From positions 1 to 64,000 of the forward strand of contig JBLNBU010000227.1 in the NCBI GenBank assembly GCA_050260215.1: DNA of 64,000 nucleotides, in the 5' to 3' direction. Source of the stretch: JBLNBU01 sp050260215 (GTDB lineage: Bacteria > Pseudomonadota > Alphaproteobacteria > Rhodospirillales > Magnetospirillaceae). How positions within the stretch are numbered: position 1 is the first letter of the stretch; every line of letters begins with the position of its first letter. The notes beneath the pieces were generated by a model. The model was not told the DNA's origin, ran no database searches, and saw only the letters and a program-made list of their open reading frames with translations. Both the position numbers and the translations under genes were made by a program. This document shows, piece after piece, positions 34,725 to 42,624 of the stretch.

Positions 34725-34754
34725 AAGCTAGTGGATGTCGCCCGCCAAAGTCAA
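34725..34754 (-). promoter_or_regulatory. Candidate promoter for the 34675-to-32155 operon, with element TTGACTTTGGC
   Basis: Minus-strand TTGACT (34754-34749), 18-base spacer, TAGCTT (34730-34725). The -35 and the following TTGGC match the element at 30275. Confidence 0.4.
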
Positions 34755-34855
34755 CACGACTGCCATTTTCGCGGGGCCGCCCGAGGGGCCCGCGGGGGGC
34801 CGAGCTAGTGCTTCAATTTCAGTTCGATCCGTCGTACAAGGAGCCTGGCCCATGG

Positions 34856-34870
34856 GGGAGTGCCACTCCC
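34856..34870. promoter_or_regulatory. Short inverted repeat upstream of the radical SAM gene at 34896
   Basis: GGGAG, loop TGCCA, CTCCC; the arms can extend to seven bases around one central C. It lies about 26 bases before the ATG, in the leader. It could be an operator or a leader hairpin, or chance. Confidence 0.25.
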
Positions 34871-34895
34871 GGAACCGCCCCGAGAAAACTGTGAA

Positions 34896-36542
34896 ATGAC
34901 CGTCGCTCCCAATACAAACGCGCCCGCCGTCGACCACGAAATGCGCGCCAAGGCCGGTCCGGTCAATTCGCTGACGGTTGCCGACGCCCTGGCCGCGTTC
35001 GCCCCGCCGGACCCGGCCCGCAGCCGCATCCAGTTGCTGCGCCCGTTCATCGTCATGTCGAAGACGTCCTACAGCACCCCCATCGTGCTGCCCATCGGTG
35101 CCGCCTATATCGGCGGGCTGATGGAGAAGGCGGGGTACGGCGTCGACATCATCGACGCGGTGGGCGAAGCGGTCGGCCAGATCGACCTGACCGAGGACGG
35201 CCGCAAGAAGCGCCAGGGCCTGTCGCCCGCGGCGATTCTTGACCGCATCGACCCCAAGGCGGCGGTGCTGGGCGTGTCGTTGATGTTCTCGCAGGAATGG
35301 ATCGAGCATCGCGACCTCATCACCGAGATCCGCGCCCGCCATCCCGACATGATCATCGTCGCCGGCGGCGAGCACGTCACCGCCATGCCCCAGTTCGTGC
35401 TCGAGACCTGCCCCGCCATCGACTACCTGGTGATGGGCGAAGGCGAGCTGACCTTCCTCGAGCTGGTCCACCGCCTGCTGGCGGGCAAGCCGGTCGACGG
35501 CATGACCGGCATCGCCTATCGCGGGGCCGACGGCAAGGTGGTCCACACCGGGGTCGGCCGGCGCATCGTCGACTTCCAGAACCTGCCGCGTCCGGCCTGG
35601 CACCTGTGCCCGGTCGACAGCTATTTCGGCAAGGCGTTCGCCTTCGGCGTCTCGTTCGGCCGCAACATGCCGATCCTGGCCACCCGCGGCTGCCCGTACC
35701 AGTGCACCTTCTGCTCGAACCCGACCATGTGGACGACGCGCTACACCATGCGCGATCCGGCCGACGTGGTCGACGAGATCGAGCACCTGATCGCCACCTA
35801 CGGCTGCAACAGCATCGACTTCGCCGACCTGACCGCCATCGTCAAGAAGCAGTGGATCCTGGACTTCTGCGTCGAACTGAAGCGGCGCAACGTCCGCATC
35901 GTCTGGCAGCTGCCCACCGGTACCCGTGCCGAGGCGCTGGACCACGAGACCCTGTCGGCCATTTACGACGCCGGCTGCCGGCTGGTGGTCTATGCCCCCG
36001 AAAGCGGCTCGGAAGAGACGCTGAAGCTGATCAACAAGCGGCTCAAGCTGCAGAACGTGCTGGCCAGCGCGGCAGTGGCGGCCGAGATCGGCCACATGAC
36101 CAAGGTGAACTTCATCCTGGGCTTTCCCGGCGAAACCCGCCGCTCCATGCTCGAGACCATCTGGTGCTGCCTCAAGATGGCGACCAAGGGGGTGGGGGAC
36201 TGCAACGTCGCGGTGTTCTCGCCCTATCCGGGCTCGCTGCTGTTCAAGCAGCTGGTCGATGCGGGCAAGATCGACATCAACAGCGATGAATACTTCCACG
36301 ACCTGATCACGTTCTTCGATTTCACCCACTTGCGGGCCTATAACGAGAACGTCCCGGCGTGGGAGATCGGCATCTACCGGTTCATCGGCCTGGCCGGCTT
36401 CTACTCGGCCTCGTACCTGCTCTATCCCAAGCGCCTGTGGCGCCTGCTCAAGGGCGTGCTGGGCCACGAGTTCAAGCCGCAGTCGCTGTTCGAGCAGCGG
36501 GTCTACGACGCGATCGTGCGGTCGCGGCGGGCGGCCGACTGA
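34896..36542 (+). CDS. B12-binding-domain radical SAM protein (third of four)
   Basis: 548 residues from MTVAPNTNAP. The first 45 residues are extra to the usual fold; a B12-like domain then runs from about 50 to 195, with VAGGEHVTAMP near 155-165. The cluster motif CPYQCTFC has Cys266, Cys270 and Cys273. APESGSEE follows in the core. The tail has a helical segment before FKPQSLFEQRVYD. It begins a four-gene operon with a YfhO-like membrane protein, a flippase-like protein and a methyltransferase, which places it at a membrane-bound glycan or lipid step. The reaction is unknown. Confidence 0.88.
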   Translation: MTVAPNTNAPAVDHEMRAKAGPVNSLTVADALAAFAPPDPARSRIQLLRPFIVMSKTSYSTPIVLPIGAAYIGGLMEKAGYGVDIIDAVGEAVGQIDLTEDGRKKRQGLSPAAILDRIDPKAAVLGVSLMFSQEWIEHRDLITEIRARHPDMIIVAGGEHVTAMPQFVLETCPAIDYLVMGEGELTFLELVHRLLAGKPVDGMTGIAYRGADGKVVHTGVGRRIVDFQNLPRPAWHLCPVDSYFGKAFAFGVSFGRNMPILATRGCPYQCTFCSNPTMWTTRYTMRDPADVVDEIEHLIATYGCNSIDFADLTAIVKKQWILDFCVELKRRNVRIVWQLPTGTRAEALDHETLSAIYDAGCRLVVYAPESGSEETLKLINKRLKLQNVLASAAVAAEIGHMTKVNFILGFPGETRRSMLETIWCCLKMATKGVGDCNVAVFSPYPGSLLFKQLVDAGKIDINSDEYFHDLITFFDFTHLRAYNENVPAWEIGIYRFIGLAGFYSASYLLYPKRLWRLLKGVLGHEFKPQSLFEQRVYDAIVRSRRAAD

Positions 36543-36543
36543 A

Positions 36544-38649
36544 ATGCTCGACATACCGGCGCTGGCCCGCATCGCCCTGGTATCGGTGCTGCTGCTGGGA
36601 ACCGTGTCGTTGATGCCGCGCCGGCGCGCCGGCCTGTTCGCCGCCGAGGTCGAGGCCAGGACCATCCTGCTGCTGGGCATCGCCTGGGTGCTGGCGGTGA
36701 CGCTGGAATTCTGGATCCTGGGGCCGGCCTCGTTCGTCAATTTCGGCGACGAAGGCGCCCAGGCGCTTCCCTATTACATCCACCTCGCCGAACACGCTCC
36801 GCCGGGCCGCTACGATTTCCGCGTCATGGGCGGCGTCGACGCCCTGGCGATCTTTTCGTCCGGCTATCAGCTGGCCTCGATCGAGCGCCTGCTGTTCGCA
36901 TGGCTGTCGCCGTGGCTGGCCACCGCCGTCCACAAGGTGGCCGCCGAGGGTCTGGCGCTGGCCGGGGCGTACCTGCTCGCCCGTGCCGCGGCCCCGGTCA
37001 ACCGGCCGGCGGCGCTGGGCATTGCCGCCGTCTACACCCTGGCGACCCAGTACGTCATCGAGGTGACGCTGGCCCACGGCTTCGGCTACCACGTCCAAGC
37101 GCTGGCCGTGTTGGTGCTGTGCTATCGCACCCAGGCCCGCACCTATTTGCTCGAGGCCGCCGCCATGGCGGTGGCGGTGGCGGTGTCGATCCTGCCGGTG
37201 CAGGGCGGCATGGGCTTCTATACGGCCGTCGGCTTGACCGCCCTGCTGGGCGGTGCCTGGCGCCGGCCGCGCTTCTACGCCGCCCTGGCGCTGATGCTGC
37301 CGCTCCATGTGCTGAACTGGGCGGGGATCATGGCGGCCATGGCGGGGATTGCGCCGCTGACCTCGCGGGTGCAGCTGTTCGCGCCGCCGCTCGACATCGG
37401 GGGCGAGCTCACTCTGTCCCAGTTGCTGGTCCCGGCCGTCGCCATCGCCGTGTCGCTGGGCATCGCCGTCTTCCGGCGCCAGCCGGCCTCCATCGCCCGC
37501 CAGGCGGCGTTGCTGCTGGGGCCGGCGCTGGTGGCCGTCGTGCTGGACACCGCGCCGTGGGACCGCATCGGCCTGGGCTTCGTCAAGGGGGTCAATCCCA
37601 GCTACGTCCTGTTCGCCTGGCTGCCGCTGGCGGTGGTGTCGCTGGCCGAGGCGGTGGCCGGGCTCAAGCCCGCCCTCGAGCGGGGCGCGCCGGCCGCGCG
37701 CCTGCTGGCGGCGGCCTTGTGCTGCGGGCTGCCGCTGGGGCTGGCGGCCCACTACAAGGTCTACAACGGCCTGTACTGGCTGGGGTTCGGCGGCCATTCG
37801 GCGCTGCACGGCATTCCCAACCTGGTCCGGCCGACCTGGCTGCCCGACGAGCCGGTGCGCGCGGTCGCGGTGGCGCATCATCTGTCCGACAACAACCTGC
37901 TGGCCTACGGCATTGAAACGGCCGGCGGCTATTTCATGCTGTTCGACGCCCGCAAGAACGCCTTCTGGCAACAGGCGGGCCGTGTCATGGCCGCCGGCCG
38001 GCTGGGCCTGAAGGTGCCGGAACGGTCCTGCCCCGGGGTGCAGAAGCTGGCCGACCTGGGCAATGCCCGGCTGCTGCGCATCGCCAACATCCGCTATCTC
38101 GTCAGCACGCTTCCGGTGGAAGGGGCCGGCCTGACCCAGGTCAGCGGGCCCGACCCGGCCAAGTTCCGCCCGTCCTGCACCATGGCCGCCGGCGAGAAGC
38201 TGGCCAGCTATTGGCGGCGCCTGCTGGCGCCCGAGGACGCCTATGTCTACGACCTGGGTGCGGCGGTGCCGCGAGTGTATTTTGCCCGCAGCGTCGCGCA
38301 GCCTCAGCGCTTCGGCACGCCCGAGTACTGGCGGGCGGTCGAAGAGGTCGGCGAGGCCCAGGGTATCGTTCCCGAAACCGGCGCCGAGTTGAACGGTGCC
38401 AGCGCCGCAACCGCGCGGGTGACCAAGGCCAGCGTCGCCGGCGACGGCATGGAGATCGAGGTCGATGCTCCGGCCGGGGGCGTGCTGGTGATCAATTCGT
38501 CGTGGCTGCCGTTCTTCCGGGCCACGGCGGATGGCGTGCCGGTGACGCTGGTCCCCGTCAACGGGGTGCAAATGGCGGCGGCCCTGCCGGCCGGGGCTCG
38601 ATCCGTCAAGGTCGAGTATGTTCGCCGGCTGCCGGTACCGGCGGGATGA
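36544..38649 (+). CDS. Large polytopic membrane protein, YfhO-like
   Basis: 701 residues. About twelve helices fill the first 480 residues. The C-terminal periplasmic beta-rich domain ends with PFFRATADGVPVTLVPVNG, which resembles the end of YfhO-type GT-C-like proteins. It is paralogous to the protein at 42621-44753: both carry GG..DALxxF near residue 90 and LTQVSGPxP late in the chain. The gene starts 1 base after the radical SAM stop, and its stop overlaps the next gene as ATGA. YfhO is linked to lipid-carried glycosylation in Gram-positive bacteria; that role here is inference. Confidence 0.78.
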   Translation: MLDIPALARIALVSVLLLGTVSLMPRRRAGLFAAEVEARTILLLGIAWVLAVTLEFWILGPASFVNFGDEGAQALPYYIHLAEHAPPGRYDFRVMGGVDALAIFSSGYQLASIERLLFAWLSPWLATAVHKVAAEGLALAGAYLLARAAAPVNRPAALGIAAVYTLATQYVIEVTLAHGFGYHVQALAVLVLCYRTQARTYLLEAAAMAVAVAVSILPVQGGMGFYTAVGLTALLGGAWRRPRFYAALALMLPLHVLNWAGIMAAMAGIAPLTSRVQLFAPPLDIGGELTLSQLLVPAVAIAVSLGIAVFRRQPASIARQAALLLGPALVAVVLDTAPWDRIGLGFVKGVNPSYVLFAWLPLAVVSLAEAVAGLKPALERGAPAARLLAAALCCGLPLGLAAHYKVYNGLYWLGFGGHSALHGIPNLVRPTWLPDEPVRAVAVAHHLSDNNLLAYGIETAGGYFMLFDARKNAFWQQAGRVMAAGRLGLKVPERSCPGVQKLADLGNARLLRIANIRYLVSTLPVEGAGLTQVSGPDPAKFRPSCTMAAGEKLASYWRRLLAPEDAYVYDLGAAVPRVYFARSVAQPQRFGTPEYWRAVEEVGEAQGIVPETGAELNGASAATARVTKASVAGDGMEIEVDAPAGGVLVINSSWLPFFRATADGVPVTLVPVNGVQMAAALPAGARSVKVEYVRRLPVPAG

Positions 38650-39614
38650 CCCGCGGCCAGGTGGTCAAGCTGACCCTGGCCGCGCTGATGAGCGCGGCGG
38701 TGGTCGCGTTCCTGGTCGGCCGGGTGGACGTCGAGTTCCTGGCCGCCGAGTTCAAGGGCGCCAAGATCCCCTGGCTGGTGGCCGCCGGGGCCACCTTGGT
38801 GCCCATCACCGGATTGCGGGCGTGGCGGTTCTCGCTGCTGCTGTGGCGCCGGCGTTCGGCCCCGCCCATGGGGATGTGCCGCATCGTCGCCTTCATGCTG
38901 TTCTTCAACCTGATCCTGCCGTTCAAGACCGGGGAACTCAGCTTCCCCATCCTGGCGCGCCGGGCCTATGACATACCCCTGGGGACCAGCCTGGGGGCCC
39001 TGGTGCTGGTGCGCGTGCTCGACCTGTTGTCGGTGGTGGCCATCGGCGGGCTGGCGACCCTGGCGCTGTCCCAGCCGATGCCGCCATGGGTCGACGGGGC
39101 GGCGGTGCTGGGCGCGGTGTGCGTGCCGCTGCTGCTTGCCATGCCGTTCGCCGACCGGCTGGGATCGGCGGTCGGCCGCGGGCTCACCGGCCTGCCGCCG
39201 CGCCTGCTGAACATCGCCAAGGAGCTGCATGCCGGCCTGCGGGCGGTGAGGGAATGGCCGGACTACGCCCTGTTGCTGGGGCTGACATTGGCGATCTGGC
39301 TGATGCAGTTCGTGGTGGCCTGGATGACGCTGCAGGCGATCGGCGCCCATCCGTTCATCCACGCGGTGCTGGCCAGCTGTGCCGCCTCGGTGGCATTCGC
39401 CTTCCCGGTCAACGGGGTCGCCAGTGTCGGCCCCTTGCAGGCGGCGTGGTCGGCGGCCCTGTCCATCGTAGGAACCAATTGGGAGCAGGCGGTGGCCTCC
39501 GCCTTCCTGTGGCACGCGGTGATGCTGGTCGAGACCAGCCTGTTTGCCGGTCTGGCCGCCCTGTTTCCCGGTCGTCCCGCCAAGGGGCTTGAGCAGGACA
39601 AGGGGCCGGCGTAG
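38646..39614 (+). CDS. Flippase-like integral membrane protein (UPF0104/AglD-type, LPG-synthase membrane domain)
   Basis: 322 residues with about eight helices, starting MTRGQVVKLTLAAL. FKTGELSFPILARR in the second quarter and PVNGVASVGPLQAAW in the third match the conserved loops of the lysylphosphatidylglycerol synthetase TM / UPF0104 family. The ATG overlaps the previous stop as ATGA. Members are suspected of moving lipid-linked intermediates across membranes. It sits between a YfhO-like protein and a methyltransferase, which suits such a role. Confidence 0.84.
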   Translation: MTRGQVVKLTLAALMSAAVVAFLVGRVDVEFLAAEFKGAKIPWLVAAGATLVPITGLRAWRFSLLLWRRRSAPPMGMCRIVAFMLFFNLILPFKTGELSFPILARRAYDIPLGTSLGALVLVRVLDLLSVVAIGGLATLALSQPMPPWVDGAAVLGAVCVPLLLAMPFADRLGSAVGRGLTGLPPRLLNIAKELHAGLRAVREWPDYALLLGLTLAIWLMQFVVAWMTLQAIGAHPFIHAVLASCAASVAFAFPVNGVASVGPLQAAWSAALSIVGTNWEQAVASAFLWHAVMLVETSLFAGLAALFPGRPAKGLEQDKGPA

Positions 39615-39648
39615 CTTGTCCCGCGCGACGATGCATGGATCGAGGGTT

Positions 39649-40380
39649 ATGGGGATTTCGGCAGAGCTGTTGATGAAGCGCGTTTACGTCTGCGGCATCC
39701 GCGGACTGTCGCGCGGGCTGACCAGCGTCGGAGTGCGCGGCTGGCTGGAGCGCCGCCGCAGCAACCGGGCGGCGCTGTTCCTGCGCAGCCTCATGTCGAT
39801 CTACGACTTCCAGGACATGATCCGCCTCGACATCCCGTGGTGGACCTTCGGTGCCGCCGCCGAGGTCGAGGCGTTCCTGAAGGCCAAGGGCGGCCGGGCG
39901 CGGGTGTTCGAATACGGCCCCGGCGCCAGCACCGCCTGGCTTGCCGCCCGCGCCGGCAGCGTCTCCTACGTCGAGCACGACCCCGACTTCCACGGTGCGC
40001 TGGCGGCCGAAATGGCCCGGTTGCCCAACGTGTCGGGACAGCTGGTCGAGCCGGTGGCTCCGCCCGCCGGCCAGGCGCCGCGCTGCTCGTCGCAGCGCGC
40101 CGGCTACCAGGGCCTGGAATTCGCCGCCTATGTCGCCGCCATCGGCGACGCCGGCGGTCCCTTCGACCTGATCATCGTCGACGGCCGCGCCCGCCCGCAC
40201 TGCCTGGCCGAGGCGGTGAAGCACCTGGCCAAGGGCGGCATGATCCTGTTCGACGACACCCAGCGGGCGCGCTACGGCGGGGCGCTTGCCGCGGCCGGCT
40301 TGCCGGTCGAGCGCTACCGCGGCCTGCGCCCGGCGCTTCCCTACGTCACCGAGACGTCGCTGCTGCGCGGCGCAGCCTGA
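39649..40380 (+). CDS. Class I SAM-dependent methyltransferase-like protein
   Basis: 243 residues from MGISAELLMK. GAGGG lies just before ATG 39649; ATG 39631 is an alternative. SAM-site-like FEYGPGASTAWLA is at 87-99, VEHD at 108-111, then FDLIIVDGRARPHC and MILFDDTQRARY. The Asp-rich strands resemble small-molecule or sugar methyltransferases of the Methyltransf_24 group. Its 3-prime end overlaps the convergent metallophosphoesterase by 35 bases. The acceptor is unknown. Confidence 0.75.
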   Translation: MGISAELLMKRVYVCGIRGLSRGLTSVGVRGWLERRRSNRAALFLRSLMSIYDFQDMIRLDIPWWTFGAAAEVEAFLKAKGGRARVFEYGPGASTAWLAARAGSVSYVEHDPDFHGALAAEMARLPNVSGQLVEPVAPPAGQAPRCSSQRAGYQGLEFAAYVAAIGDAGGPFDLIIVDGRARPHCLAEAVKHLAKGGMILFDDTQRARYGGALAAAGLPVERYRGLRPALPYVTETSLLRGAA

Positions 40381-41290
40381 TCAGGGCGATTTCGGGCCGG
40401 CAGTTGAAGCGGAGCGGCGGCGACCCCGATCCCACCCCGGTGGTGGTGTAGCCCTGCATGCCCATCCATCGCCACGCGCCGGTCGCCAGCGCGCGGTGGC
40501 TGTCCAGGAAGGTCACGATGGGCCGTCCGCCCGGCAGGCAGATCTGCCCGCCGTGGGTATGGCCGGCCAGGTACAGGCGGAACCCCGCCTCGGCCGCATT
40601 GGTGGCCAGCTCAGGCGTATGGACCAGGGCGATGCGGAAGCCGTCGCGATGCTCGTGCAGGGCGCGCGTCGCCGCCGGGGTGAAGAAGCTGTGGACGTCG
40701 TCCAGCCCCAGCAGGCGCAAGACGGCGCCGCCCCTGGTCACCGACGCCCATTCGTTGACCAGGACCCGGGCGCCCAGGCCTTCCAACTCGTCGGCAACCT
40801 CGTGGGAGTCGTGGTTGCCCAGCAGGGCCAGCACGCCGTCCGGCGGCGCCAGGGCGCCAAGCAGCGGCGCCAGGGCGGTGCCGACCTGGGCGGGCGTGGG
40901 CCGGCCGAAGGTCTGGTAGTCGCCGCCCAGCACCGCAAGGTCGGGCGCCATCGACCGGACCAGGTCGGCGGCGGCGGCGACGGCCTTGGGCGTCTGCGCC
41001 ACATGCAGGTCCGACATGAACAAGATGGTGTAGCCGTCGAAGGCCTGGGGCAGGTCCTCGAACGCCATCTCGCGCACCGCCACGTGCAGGTCGTGGGCGT
41101 TGGCGCTGCCGCGTCGGGTGGCGAACAGGGCGGCGAAGGCCAGCCGGGTGGGCAGCGAGACGTGGTTGGCCCGCCGGCGCTCGCCCTCGACCGACGCCCG
41201 CACTCCCTGCTGAGCCAGTTTTTGTTCCAGCTGCATGCGTGCCTGGCGCCACTGGGCACGTCTCGAATGGCTGCGTGTATCCTCGGGCAT
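40346..41290 (-). CDS. Calcineurin-like metallophosphoesterase (YkuE/YaeI-like)
   Basis: 314 residues. All five metal-binding blocks are present: Asp94/His96 (SDLH), Asp124 (GGDYQ), Asn159/His160 (GNHD), His224 (VHTPE) and His244/His246 (AGHTHGG). A basic N-terminus and short hydrophobic stretch (about 46-58) may bind the membrane. YaeI-type enzymes act on phospholipids or lipid-linked pyrophosphates, which fits recycling of a carrier lipid; this is inference. Immediately upstream of the ATG lies a perfect 10-base inverted repeat (41292-41317). Confidence 0.87.
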   Translation of the reverse strand: MPEDTRSHSRRAQWRQARMQLEQKLAQQGVRASVEGERRRANHVSLPTRLAFAALFATRRGSANAHDLHVAVREMAFEDLPQAFDGYTILFMSDLHVAQTPKAVAAAADLVRSMAPDLAVLGGDYQTFGRPTPAQVGTALAPLLGALAPPDGVLALLGNHDSHEVADELEGLGARVLVNEWASVTRGGAVLRLLGLDDVHSFFTPAATRALHEHRDGFRIALVHTPELATNAAEAGFRLYLAGHTHGGQICLPGGRPIVTFLDSHRALATGAWRWMGMQGYTTTGVGSGSPPLRFNCRPEIALIRLRRAAATSR

Positions 41291-41291
41291 G

Positions 41292-41317
41292 GCGGCCCCG
41301 TCATATCACGGGGCCGC
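41292..41317. promoter_or_regulatory. Perfect 10-base inverted repeat abutting the metallophosphoesterase start codon
   Basis: Arms GCGGCCCCGT (41292-41301) and ACGGGGCCGC (41308-41317) flank a 6-base loop CATATC. One base separates it from the ATG at 41290. In RNA it would be a very stable stem over the ribosome-binding region. In DNA it could be an operator between the divergent genes. Confidence 0.6.
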
Positions 41318-41412
41318 TGGTGCCGGCAGTCGAAAAGGCACGCCGATGATCCTTGACCGCGACGGCGGCACTCGCGACAATCCGCTCCTCCTCCAATATT
41401 TGCCCGGTGTCC

Positions 41413-42624
41413 ATGGCGTCGTTCAGCGTCGTCTACCTGATGCAGGTCCCGTTCACTGCGGCATATCGCGCCCGCTGGGCGGTGGACTGGTTCATCTCCC
41501 TTGGCGCCGCGGTGACGGTGGTCGATGTCGGCGACCTGATGGTGCCGCAGCTCAAGCACGACCGTGCCCATTACGGTGCGGTCGAGGGCGTGCGGCTGGT
41601 GGTGGCGACCCCGCGCACCGGCCTGGCCGAGGCGGAATGCGCCCTGGACGGCGCCGATGTGGTCTTCGTCATGGCCGGCACCGGCCACCCCGAGCCCCGC
41701 GGCCTGGGGGTGTTGCGCATGCTGTCGCGGGCCCGCGCGCCGAAGGTGATGTTCTCGACCAACGTGCACCCGTCGGCCAGCGAGCCGCCGCCCACCCTGC
41801 TGGCCAGGCTGCGCCGCGCCGACCCGTTGCGCTCGCTGGTCGGGCGCCTGCCGCTGGGCCTGCTGGGCATCCGTCCGTTCGAGGCGGTGGTGATCGGCGG
41901 CCGCAAGAGCGAGCCGTGCGTCCCCCTGGTCGGCCCGCAGACGCACCGCATCCTCGCCCATGCCGCCGACTGGGACGTCTACCGCGACGAGGCGGCCAAG
42001 CCGCTTGCGGCCGACGAGGGGCGCACCGCCCTTTATATCGACACCTGGCTGGGGTACCACCCCGACTCGGTGGCCGAGGGTCACGGCCAGCCGGTGGATC
42101 CGGCCGAATTCTATCCGCGGCTGCGCCGCCTGTTCGACCGCGTCGAGGCCGAACTCGGCCTCGAGGTGGTGATCGCCGCCCATCCGCGCGCCGACTATTA
42201 CGCCGCGCCGGGGCTGTTCGGCGCCCGGCGCATCGTCAAGGGCGGCACCGCCGCACTGGTCCGCAGCTGCCGGCTCGGCATCGGCTGCCACAGCACGGCG
42301 TCCAGCTTCGCCGTGCTGTTCGGCAAGCCGCTGATGATCATCGCCACCCGCTCGCTCGATGCCCATCCGACGGTGGGCCACAAGATGCGCTGCACCGCCG
42401 CCGCGCTCGGCACCAAGCCGGTGTTCATCGACGATCCCGACGCCGTCGACCTGACGCGGGCCTACGAGGTCGACCAGGCCGCCTACCGCGCCTATGTCGA
42501 GGACTACATCATGCGGGCCGGCTCGTCCGAGGACCCGTACTGGGTGAAGGTGATGACCGGGCTGGCTGGGGCGGGGCTGCTGCGCCCGGACCTGGCGGCG
42601 CGGTTCGCGGGTCACCGGGCATGA
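41413..42624 (+). CDS. GT-B-like surface-polysaccharide protein, function unassigned
   Basis: 403 residues from MASFSVVYLMQ; a TTG at 41353 would add 20 residues, and neither has a clear ribosome-binding site. Two Rossmann-like halves are visible. The second has VIAAHPRADYY, then GCHSTASSFAVLFGKP, a pattern seen in polysialyltransferase- or glycerophosphotransferase-type GT-B enzymes, where His and Ser residues contact the nucleotide. The next gene overlaps its stop as ATGA. It could transfer a nonulosonic acid made by the 45982-49964 genes; this is a guess from motif and context. Confidence 0.6.
   Translation: MASFSVVYLMQVPFTAAYRARWAVDWFISLGAAVTVVDVGDLMVPQLKHDRAHYGAVEGVRLVVATPRTGLAEAECALDGADVVFVMAGTGHPEPRGLGVLRMLSRARAPKVMFSTNVHPSASEPPPTLLARLRRADPLRSLVGRLPLGLLGIRPFEAVVIGGRKSEPCVPLVGPQTHRILAHAADWDVYRDEAAKPLAADEGRTALYIDTWLGYHPDSVAEGHGQPVDPAEFYPRLRRLFDRVEAELGLEVVIAAHPRADYYAAPGLFGARRIVKGGTAALVRSCRLGIGCHSTASSFAVLFGKPLMIIATRSLDAHPTVGHKMRCTAAALGTKPVFIDDPDAVDLTRAYEVDQAAYRAYVEDYIMRAGSSEDPYWVKVMTGLAGAGLLRPDLAARFAGHRA

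Noticed and set aside
41235..42620. Open extension of the YfhO-like gene upstream to 41235
   Set aside because: The extension is a different frame of the GT-B-like gene; the ATGA overlap at 42621 and the clear membrane-protein N-terminus there define the start.
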